Of a stretch of 17,872 nucleotides of DNA, positions 1 through 5,383 are shown in pieces. The position numbers and the translations under genes are program-made. This stretch comes from DASYAE01 sp036501535 (lineage in GTDB: Bacteria; Actinomycetota; Actinomycetes; Streptomycetales; Catenulisporaceae). The stretch covers positions 1 through 17,872 of the forward strand of contig DASYAE010000212.1 of the NCBI GenBank assembly GCA_036501535.1, written 5' to 3'. Numbering within the stretch: position 1 is the stretch's first letter; every line of letters starts with the position of its first letter. The notes below the pieces were generated by a model. The model was not told the DNA's origin, did not search any database, and worked only from the letters and a program-made list of their open reading frames with translations.

Positions 1-351
1 CATGGCGTCACGCATGCTGGCGCCGGTGTAGATGTGATTGTCGATGAGGGCCACGGTCTTCCCGGACAGATCCGGGATGTGCGAGACGCTGCAACCCGAG
101 CGGCGACCGACCGGCGAGTTGATGAAGTGGATGTCGTTGACCCTGTAGTTCAAGGCCAGGATTCCGGCGGGAACCAGACCGTCCGACAGCCCGATGACGG
201 TATCGATGCGGTAGTGCCTGATCTCGTTGTCGAGCTTCCTGAACGCTTTGACCACATGGTGCCATCTCGCCCTTCGGCGGATGTCGATACTGACCTTGAA
301 CAGCGCCGCTACTCCGACGACAAGGCCGGCGATGCCGATCCAGCGGTCCAT
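1..351 (-). CDS. Membrane-anchored phosphoribosyltransferase-like protein (partial, 3' end outside window)
   Basis: This is an open frame of 117 codons running off the left edge. An in-frame TGA at 372-370 with no other usable start in between fixes the ATG at 351. Residues 3-20 form one hydrophobic segment followed by a run of arginines, which predicts an N-terminal membrane anchor with the rest in the cytoplasm. The remainder looks like a type I phosphoribosyltransferase fold: a GLSDGLVPAGILAL stretch resembles the early strand-helix of xanthine/guanine phosphoribosyltransferases, and VALIDNHIYTGASM near the edge resembles the PRPP-binding loop. In that loop the usual acidic pair is Asp-Asn, so catalysis and PRPP use are uncertain. 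Third-position G/C bias is weaker than in the central genes, suggesting an accessory gene. It lies 101 bases downstream of the VOC gene on the same strand. Fold assignment is moderately sure; substrate is unknown. Confidence 0.6.
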   Translation of the reverse strand, partial: MDRWIGIAGLVVGVAALFKVSIDIRRRARWHHVVKAFRKLDNEIRHYRIDTVIGLSDGLVPAGILALNYRVNDIHFINSPVGRRSGCSVSHIPDLSGKTVALIDNHIYTGASMRDAM

Positions 352-400
352 ACCGCTCCGCCCTACCTCTCAGGACCGGTGTCCCGCTCACGAAGAGGCG

Positions 401-406
401 AGAATA
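401..406 (-). promoter_or_regulatory. Possible -10 hexamer for the PRTase-like gene
   Basis: TATTCT on the minus strand fits the actinobacterial TANNNT -10 pattern and would give a leader of about 40 bases before the ATG at 351. I see no convincing -35 hexamer, so this is a weak call. Confidence 0.25.
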
Positions 407-452
407 TCGCAGGCTTCTGATCGCTGGGGCCGACTTGGGGACGCGGGGGCGC

Positions 453-842
453 TCACAGTGCCTTCCCGAGGTCGAACTCGTTGCCTTCCGGGTCGGTCAT
501 GAGCGTCCAGGTGTACCCGTACTCGTCCCGGTCGGCGACGCGGGTGGCGCCGAGTTCGACGAGGCGCGCGATCTCGGCTTCCAGATCCGCTGCGATGACG
601 TCCAGGTGCATGCGGTTCTTGACCGCCTTCGGCTCCGGCACGCGGGCGAACAGCCACGTGGGGTCGGCGTCGCGTTCGACCGGCCCCCATCCCGCCCTAT
701 CCCGGCGCCCGTGGAACCCGATGCTGGCGAACTCGCCCGACGTCTCCGGATCGAGCGGGCGGCCGATCGCCGCGGACCAGAACCGGCCGACCACGAGAGC
801 GTCGGCGCAGTCGAACACCACGCAGGCGAGCTTGACAGTCAT
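453..842 (-). CDS. VOC superfamily (glyoxalase-like) protein
   Basis: This encodes a 130-residue protein of the vicinal oxygen chelate fold, the group containing glyoxalase I, bleomycin-binding proteins and extradiol dioxygenases. The frame is open to 878, but the ATG at 842 is preceded by GGGAGG at a good distance, and the protein then starts MTVKLACVVFDCADA, the usual first beta strand of single-domain VOC proteins. The second half has MHLDV and ends with DPEGNEFDLGKAL, the typical C-terminal strand with a possible metal-binding Glu. It most resembles the small Glyoxalase_6 type, common in actinomycetes and mostly without known substrate. Length is normal. It is divergent from the membrane protein at 1118, and its upstream region holds a long inverted repeat. 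Fold is confident; reaction is not assigned. Confidence 0.85.
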   Translation of the reverse strand: MTVKLACVVFDCADALVVGRFWSAAIGRPLDPETSGEFASIGFHGRRDRAGWGPVERDADPTWLFARVPEPKAVKNRMHLDVIAADLEAEIARLVELGATRVADRDEYGYTWTLMTDPEGNEFDLGKAL

Positions 843-871
843 CGAACCTCCCGCACACCGCGTTCGCCGAC

Positions 872-925
872 CTGGCAACGCGCGTGCACCCTACAACTCC
901 GGCGGATCTGCACGCGCGTGGCCAG
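872..925. promoter_or_regulatory. Large inverted repeat upstream of the VOC gene
   Basis: The arms at 872-888 and 909-925 are 17 bases each and match at 16 positions (left arm CTGGCAACGCGCGTGCA). The 20-base spacer contains a minus-strand TAGGGT (893-888), a TANNNT-type -10 hexamer for the VOC gene with a leader of about 40 bases. The dyad therefore surrounds the likely transcription start. It could be an operator for a dimeric repressor or a DNA/RNA hairpin. That it is a repeat is certain; its role is inferred. Confidence 0.5.
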
Positions 926-972
926 CCACTCGAGCAGGATTCCCGCTCGGGTTGGGCGAGAGAAGGTCACGG

Positions 973-992
973 GTCGGCAAATTGTCGGCAAA
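973..992. repeat. Short direct repeat GTCGGCAAA x2
   Basis: GTCGGCAAA occurs at 973-981 and again at 984-992, in phase at 11 bp (about one helical turn), within the divergent region between the VOC gene and the membrane protein gene. This spacing is typical of tandem regulator sites, but it may be chance. Confidence 0.3.
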
Positions 993-1057
993 GGCCGGTC
1001 CCCGAACCCCGCCGTGAGGTGGCCGCGGGGCCTGAGGAGGCTTTTTCGCGCCGGGGG

Positions 1058-1063
1058 TAGTGT
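1058..1063 (+). promoter_or_regulatory. Possible -10 hexamer for the 1118 gene
   Basis: TAGTGT fits TANNNT and would start a leader of about 50 bases before the ATG at 1118. No good -35 is visible, so confidence is low. Confidence 0.25.
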
Positions 1064-1117
1064 GCAAGTCTTGGCCGGCAACAGGACCGCCACCGAGACC
1101 AGGAGTGCCGCACCGTC

Positions 1118-2098
1118 ATGTCAGACATCTTGAAGAGGCTTCGGGAGCCGGCTGCGCTGGCCGCCCTCGCCTACGCGGGACTCACCCTGCTCGCGGCGGT
1201 GATCGACTTCCTCTTCCCGCCGTCGGCGGCCGGGATCTCGCAGGCGTTCGGCGACCGGGCGTTCGACGACGTCGGCGCCTTCCTGAACTTCGGCGTCGCG
1301 GCCGCGATCGCGATCGCGGTGCTGCTGGCCAACGACATCGCGCCGCAGCTCGCCCGGGCCCGGCTGATCACGCTGGTCGCGCTGATCGAGGCGGGCGTCG
1401 CCGCGGTGTTCGGCGTGATCTGCGCGCTGGCGCTGTTCGGCGCCAACGCGGTGTCCGGGGACCAGACGTTCGCCCAGTTCCTCGCCGCGGTCGGCGGCGG
1501 GTTCCTGATCGCCGTGGCCGGCTGGTACTCCTGGCTCAGCTGGCAGCGGCACGCCGCCGTGGCGGCCCCGGCGCAGCCCGCCGGCAACGAGTGGAACAAC
1601 GCCGGCCAGGGCGGGCAGGGCGGCCAGGGCGGGCAGGGCGGCTACGCCCCGCCGTACCAGGCCCAGCCGTCCGCGGGCCAGTTCGGCCAGGGCGCCGCGG
1701 GCGGTCCGGCGCAGCAGCCCGCGGGCGCGCCTCCCGGCGGCTTCGGCTGGACGCCGCAGCAGGCGTACAACCCGGGCGCGGCCGGCGGCGGGCAGGGCGG
1801 CGTCCCGCAGCAGCAGCAGTTCCGCGGCGACGACCGCACCCAGATGATCCAGCCGGTCTCGGGCCAGCCGCAGGGCCAGGGCCAGGGGCAGCAGCCGTAC
1901 CAGGGCCAGGGCGCGCAGCAGGGCGGGCAGAGCTTCCAGCAGCAGCCGGAGGCTCAGCCGTGGTCGCCGGGCGGCGCCTCGCCCTCCGGCGATCCCGGCC
2001 AGCAGGGACAGCAGGGCCAGCAGCAGCCCCCGCAGCAGCAGCCGACCCAGGAACAGCGGGACAACCCGTTCGGCATCGGCGACTGGCGCTCCGAGTAG
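1118..2098 (+). CDS. Four-helix membrane protein with Gln/Gly/Pro-rich tail
   Basis: This 326-residue protein has no recognised enzymatic domain. Hydrophobic segments at about residues 12-33, 55-72, 83-107 and 119-142 predict four membrane helices, with both ends probably cytoplasmic. Residues 150-326 are low complexity: GQGGQGG repeats near 162-175, then long runs rich in Gln, Pro and Gly, so the tail is almost surely disordered. Within it, RGDDRTQMIQP (about 236-246) is the only non-repetitive motif. Its acidic-Arg-Thr-Gln-hydrophobic pattern resembles sites phosphorylated by actinobacterial Ser/Thr kinases and read by FHA domains; this is inference. The tail ends in NPFGIGDWRSE. AGGAG lies about 12 bases before the ATG, a rather long spacing. 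Such tailed membrane proteins are common in Streptomyces relatives and function is unknown. It is followed by a strong terminator. Confidence 0.8.
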   Translation: MSDILKRLREPAALAALAYAGLTLLAAVIDFLFPPSAAGISQAFGDRAFDDVGAFLNFGVAAAIAIAVLLANDIAPQLARARLITLVALIEAGVAAVFGVICALALFGANAVSGDQTFAQFLAAVGGGFLIAVAGWYSWLSWQRHAAVAAPAQPAGNEWNNAGQGGQGGQGGQGGYAPPYQAQPSAGQFGQGAAGGPAQQPAGAPPGGFGWTPQQAYNPGAAGGGQGGVPQQQQFRGDDRTQMIQPVSGQPQGQGQGQQPYQGQGAQQGGQSFQQQPEAQPWSPGGASPSGDPGQQGQQGQQQPPQQQPTQEQRDNPFGIGDWRSE

Positions 2099-2112
2099 GC
2101 GGCGCCAAAACA

Positions 2113-2164
2113 GTCGGTACGGCCGGTCGGTACAGCCGGTCGGCACAGCTAGCCAGTACAGCCA
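2113..2164 (+). repeat. 13-bp tandem repeat, four copies
   Basis: Four consecutive 13-base units lie between the stop codon at 2098 and the terminator hairpin: GTCGGTACGGCCG, GTCGGTACAGCCG, GTCGGCACAGCTA and GCCAGTACAGCCA. The first two differ at one base and the last two have drifted. They sit in the predicted 3' untranslated region and do not code. Confidence 0.6.
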
Positions 2165-2199
2165 GGTCCGCCGCTCGAGACAGTCGAGCGGCGGACCTG
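2163..2199 (+). terminator. Strong hairpin terminator after the 1118 gene
   Basis: Perfect 16-bp stem (2163-2178 with 2184-2199, left arm CAGGTCCGCCGCTCGA) and a 5-base loop GACAG. It is followed by a T-containing but not T-rich stretch, as is common for actinomycete terminators. It separates the membrane protein gene from the small secreted protein gene. Confidence 0.8.
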
Positions 2200-2352
2200 T
2201 GTTCTGTCCCGGCTCCCGGTCCGCCGCACGGGTGCGTTTGCTCCGCGGGTGTGACACTCGAATGGCGGCCGTAACCCGGCGCCACCGGCGGCTGTTGTCC
2301 ACGTATCGGTGCGAGGTACGCCCGATCAGTGGAATTCGGCGAAGGTGGACAC

Positions 2353-2601
2353 ATGGGTAATTCCGACTCGGCGTTCAGGAAGCACCCGGCAGCTGTGCGG
2401 GCGCTGACGGTCTGCGGCTTGGCCGCGAGTGTGGTCGGCCTGGGAGCCGCGGCCTGGGCCGCCGAGGCGCCGGCCGGCGGCAGCACGGACCCGCTGTCCA
2501 GCTCGCTCGGCGGCCTCGGCGGCGTCTCATCGGTGTTCGGGGGCGGCCTGCCGGTCAACTCGCTGCCGGTGGTCGGCGGATTGCTGGGCTCGGGCTCGTA
2601 G
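2353..2601 (+). CDS. Small secreted hydrophobic protein
   Basis: This is an 82-residue protein if started at the ATG at 2353, which has GAAGGTGG five bases upstream; an ATG at 2329 lacks a comparable site. Residues 1-36 look like a Sec signal peptide: basic residues (Arg, Lys, His), a hydrophobic core near 21-34, then AWA before AEAPAGG, a plausible cleavage site. The mature part would be only about 46 residues, rich in Gly, Ser and Leu, with two similar GLGG/PVVGGLLG-type stretches. It has no Cys in the mature part, so it is not a typical chaplin, though size and hydrophobicity recall small surface proteins of sporulating actinomycetes. It is monocistronic, between two hairpins. Function unknown. 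Confidence 0.65.
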   Translation: MGNSDSAFRKHPAAVRALTVCGLAASVVGLGAAAWAAEAPAGGSTDPLSSSLGGLGGVSSVFGGGLPVNSLPVVGGLLGSGS

Positions 2602-2684
2602 GCCGGATCGCGCAGAGCCCGCAGACCGCCGAGCGACACCGGCCGCACGACAGCCTCCGGCTCGGCAGCACAACGGTCTGCGAA

Positions 2685-2722
2685 GCGGTGCCGCTCGGGA
2701 TGCGAGGCCCGGGCGGCACCGC
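2685..2722. terminator. Bidirectional hairpin between convergent genes
   Basis: A 15-bp stem (2685-2699 with 2708-2722) contains one G-U pair and an 8-base loop. It lies between the secreted protein gene (ends 2601, plus) and the ALDH-like gene (ends 2816, minus), the expected place for a shared terminator. There is no clear T-run. Confidence 0.6.
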
Positions 2723-2815
2723 GCGGCAAGCGACGGCGCCACCCGATCAGGTGACGGCCCGCCAGGTCGCGCGACGGCTCGCCGGCCGGCGGCCCGGCAG
2801 GCGGCCGACGCCGTG

Positions 2816-3778
2816 TCAGGCCCCGACGGGGTGCCAGACGGTCTTGGTCTCCAGGAACGCGGTCATCGGCCCGAGACCGGGATCCGCGCTCCAGTCCGGG
2901 GCGGCGGCGGTCGCGGAACTGCGGCCGCGTATCCGTTTGAGGTTCTGGGCCCCGGCCCGTTCGAGTTTCACAGCCAGCGCAGCACCATCGGAGACGCTGT
3001 CACCGGAAACGCTGTCACTGGGGCCTGCATCACCGGCACCCTCGAACACGATGCCGGTCAGGTCCAGCGCGTCGACGTCGAGATGCGCGGCCAGCGGCGG
3101 CCCGAGCTCGGCCGGGCGGCCGGTCAGGATGTTGACGACGCCGGCCGGCAGGTCGGACGTGGCCAGCGCCTCGGCCAGGGTTATCGCGGGCAGCGCCGCC
3201 GAGTCCGGCGCGACCAGCACCGCCGTGTTGCCGGTCACGATCACCGGCGCGAGCACCGAGACCAGGCCCAGCAGCGCAGGCCGGACCGGCGCGAACACCG
3301 CCACCACGCCGGTCGGCTCCGGCGCGGACACGTTCCAGAACGGCCCGGCCACCGGGTTCACCGCCCCGCGCACCTGGCTGATCTTGTCCGACCAGCCCGC
3401 GTACCAGACCCAGCGGTCCACCGCCGCGTCCACCTGGGCCAGCGCCGGTTCGCGGGCCGTGCCTTCCACCGCGGCGACCTCGTCGGCGAACTGCTCCCGG
3501 CGGCCCTCGATCATCTCGGCGATCCGGTACAGGATCTGTCCGCGGTTGTACGCGGTCGCGCCGGACCAGCCGGTGAAGGCGCCGCGTGCGGCCTTCACCG
3601 CGTCCCGCGCGTCCTTGCGCGAGGCCAGCGCGGCGTTCGCCAGGAACGCCCCGTCCGCAGAGGTCACCTCGAAGCTCCGTCCGCTCTCCGACCGGGGGAA
3701 CGCCCCGCCGATGTAGAGCTTGTAGGTCTTGCGCACGGCGAGGCGCATCGGCGCAGCGTGTTCCGTCGGCTCAGACAT
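2816..3778 (-). CDS. Shortened aldehyde dehydrogenase-like protein, probable pseudoenzyme
   Basis: A 320-residue member of the ALDH superfamily covering only the N-terminal part; full enzymes have about 480-500 residues. Early motifs match (YKLYIGGAFPRSESG, ARGAFTGWSG, NRGQILYRIAEMIEGR, VWYAGWSDKI, DLPAGVVNILTG). After about residue 225 similarity fades: a Ser/Asp-rich insert, then VKLERAGAQNLKRI where ALDHs have LELGGK. The whole region with the catalytic Cys (FFNQGQVC) is absent, so it should not oxidise aldehydes alone. It ends AFLETKTVWHP, an ending I recall from Streptomyces homologues beside deoC, so the short form seems conserved rather than a fresh truncation. Its ATG overlaps the upstream ALDH stop (ATGTCTGA), with GGAGG nearby, implying coupled translation and perhaps a subunit role. 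No missing half lies downstream. Confidence 0.85.
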   Translation of the reverse strand: MSEPTEHAAPMRLAVRKTYKLYIGGAFPRSESGRSFEVTSADGAFLANAALASRKDARDAVKAARGAFTGWSGATAYNRGQILYRIAEMIEGRREQFADEVAAVEGTAREPALAQVDAAVDRWVWYAGWSDKISQVRGAVNPVAGPFWNVSAPEPTGVVAVFAPVRPALLGLVSVLAPVIVTGNTAVLVAPDSAALPAITLAEALATSDLPAGVVNILTGRPAELGPPLAAHLDVDALDLTGIVFEGAGDAGPSDSVSGDSVSDGAALAVKLERAGAQNLKRIRGRSSATAAAPDWSADPGLGPMTAFLETKTVWHPVGA

Positions 3779-5378
3779 CGAGGTAGGCCTCCAGACCGTG
3801 CACTCCGCCCTCGCGCCCGTAACCGGACTCGCGATAGCCGCCGAACGGCGACGACGGATCGAACTTGTTGAAGGTGTTCGCCCAGACCACGCCGGCCCGC
3901 AGCTGCTTCGCCATGGACAGGATCCGGGAGCCCTTCTCCGTCCACACGCCGGCCGACAGGCCGTACGGCGTGTTGTTCGCCTTTGCCACAGCCTCCTGCG
4001 GCGTGCGGAAGGTCAGCACGGAGAGCACCGGTCCGAAGATCTCCTCGCGGGCGATCCGGTGCGTCGCCGAGACGTTGGTGAAGATCGTCGGGGTGAACCA
4101 GAACCCTGAATCCGGCAGCGCGCAGGGCGCGGACCAGCGCAGCGCCCCCTCCTGCTCGCCGACGGCGGCCAGCTCGGTGATGCGGGCCAGCTGAACGGCC
4201 GAGTTGATCGCGCCGACGTCGGTGTTCTTGTCCAGGGGGTCGCCGACCCGCAGCGACGCCATCCGCCGCTTGAGCGCCTCCAGCAGCGGCTGCTCCACGG
4301 ACTCCTGGACCAGCAGCCGCGAGCCCGCGCAGCACACCTGGCCCTGGTTGAAGAAGATCGAGTCGACGATCCCCTCGACCGCCTGGTCGATCGGCGCGTC
4401 GTCGAACACGATGTTCGCCGCCTTGCCGCCGAGCTCCAGCGTCACCTTCTTCGGGGTGCCCGCCACGGTGCGGGCGATCTGCCGGCCGACCTCGGTCGAG
4501 CCGGTGAACGCCACCTTGTCCACACCCGGATGCGCGACCAGCGCCGCGCCGGTATCGCCCGCCCCGGTGACGATGTTGACCACGCCCGCCGGCAGGTCGG
4601 CCTGCGCGCAGATCTCGGCGAACGCCAGCGCGGTCAGCGGCGTGGTCTCGGCCGGCTTCAGCACCACCGTGTTGCCGCAGGCCAGTGCCGGCGCGATCTT
4701 CCAGGCCAGCATGAGCAGCGGGAAGTTCCACGGGATCACCTGCGCGGCGACGCCGAGCGGTCGCGGGTCGGGGCCGTAGCCCGCGTGGGACAGCTTGTCC
4801 GCCCAGCCGGCGTAGTGGAAGAAGTGTGCGGCGACCAGCGGCAGGTCGATGTCGCGGGTCTCCCGGATCGGCTTGCCGTTGTCGATCGACTCCAGCACCG
4901 CCAGCTCGCGCGAGCGCTCCTGGATGATCCGCGCGATCCGGAACAGGTACTTCGCGCGCTGAGACCCGGGCATCCGCGACCAGGTCCGGTCGTAGGCGTG
5001 CCGGGCTGCGGCGACCGCCCGATCGACGTCGGCCGCCGACGCGACGCCGACCTCGGCGAGCACTTCCTCGGTCGCCGGGTTGATCGACTTGAGCGCGCCG
5101 CCGGTCGCCGGGACGAACCGTCCGTCGATGAACAGCTCGTAGCTCTGCTTGATCGTGGCCAGGGCGCGGTTCTCCGGCGCGGGCGCATAGGCGAACGGCC
5201 CCGCATCGCCGAAGGCTGATTCGGCGGGCGCGGCGGGGGACGTCGTCGCCACGCCGTCGTGCCGCGCCGCCGTCTTTATCTGTGCTGTCCTCGTTGGCGT
5301 TGTCTTCGATTGCGTCGTCTTCGTCTGTGCAGTCTTCGTCGGTGTCGTCTTGGTCTGAGTTGTCTTGGGCTTGGGCAT
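3771..5378 (-). CDS. NAD(P)-dependent aldehyde dehydrogenase with repeat-rich N-terminal extension
   Basis: A full-length ALDH, 535 residues from the ATG at 5378. It oxidises an aldehyde to the acid with NAD(P)+; beside deoC the likely substrate is acetaldehyde from deoxyribose 5-phosphate cleavage. Key motifs: VIPWNFPLLMLAWKIAPALACGNTVVLKPAE, abbreviated here as IPWNFP and VLKPAE (cofactor site), FTGSTEVG, catalytic Glu315 in LELGGK, catalytic Cys349 in FNQGQVCCAG, and EIFGPVLSV and PFGGYRESGYGREGG near the C-terminus. Conserved ALDH sequence begins only at FAYAPAPE, around residue 61. Residues 5-34 are six Lys-Thr pentapeptides. The start is uncertain: a GTG at 5252 would remove the repeats, but it has no ribosome site either, while 5378 lies just 5 bases after the deoC stop. 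The stop overlaps the ALDH-like start. Confidence 0.9.
   Translation of the reverse strand: MPKPKTTQTKTTPTKTAQTKTTQSKTTPTRTAQIKTAARHDGVATTSPAAPAESAFGDAGPFAYAPAPENRALATIKQSYELFIDGRFVPATGGALKSINPATEEVLAEVGVASAADVDRAVAAARHAYDRTWSRMPGSQRAKYLFRIARIIQERSRELAVLESIDNGKPIRETRDIDLPLVAAHFFHYAGWADKLSHAGYGPDPRPLGVAAQVIPWNFPLLMLAWKIAPALACGNTVVLKPAETTPLTALAFAEICAQADLPAGVVNIVTGAGDTGAALVAHPGVDKVAFTGSTEVGRQIARTVAGTPKKVTLELGGKAANIVFDDAPIDQAVEGIVDSIFFNQGQVCCAGSRLLVQESVEQPLLEALKRRMASLRVGDPLDKNTDVGAINSAVQLARITELAAVGEQEGALRWSAPCALPDSGFWFTPTIFTNVSATHRIAREEIFGPVLSVLTFRTPQEAVAKANNTPYGLSAGVWTEKGSRILSMAKQLRAGVVWANTFNKFDPSSPFGGYRESGYGREGGVHGLEAYLDV
5277..5366 (-). repeat. 15-bp tandem repeat, six copies, in the ALDH N-terminus
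   Basis: Residues 5-34 of the ALDH frame read as six five-residue units of the form K-T-T/A-Q/P-T (KTTQT, KTTPT, KTAQT, KTTQS, KTTPT, RTAQI). The segment is basic and threonine-rich, and would be disordered. Third-position T/C mixing is unlike the GC-saturated flanks. Confidence 0.8.
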
Positions 5379-5383
5379 CGGCG

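Noticed and set aside
1030..1046. Small GCCT-GAGG-AGGC hairpin followed by five T residues
   Set aside because: Only a 4-bp stem and no plus-strand gene upstream to terminate; too short to call.
1121..2729. Long minus-strand ORFs of 393 and 397 codons opposite the membrane protein gene
   Set aside because: Arg/Ala/Gly-rich translations with no domains, made by antisense reading of GC-rich codons; the plus-strand gene has clear membrane helices.
4516..4524. TTGTCCACA, the actinomycete DnaA box, inside the ALDH gene
   Set aside because: It is the complement of the Val-Asp-Lys codons of a conserved ALDH stretch; a similar word occurs in deoC at 6244-6252 for the same reason. There is no cluster, so no origin.
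3664..4731. Minus-strand ORF of 355 codons spanning the two ALDH genes
   Set aside because: Out-of-frame shadow of the ALDH reading frame; no ALDH motif is in this frame.
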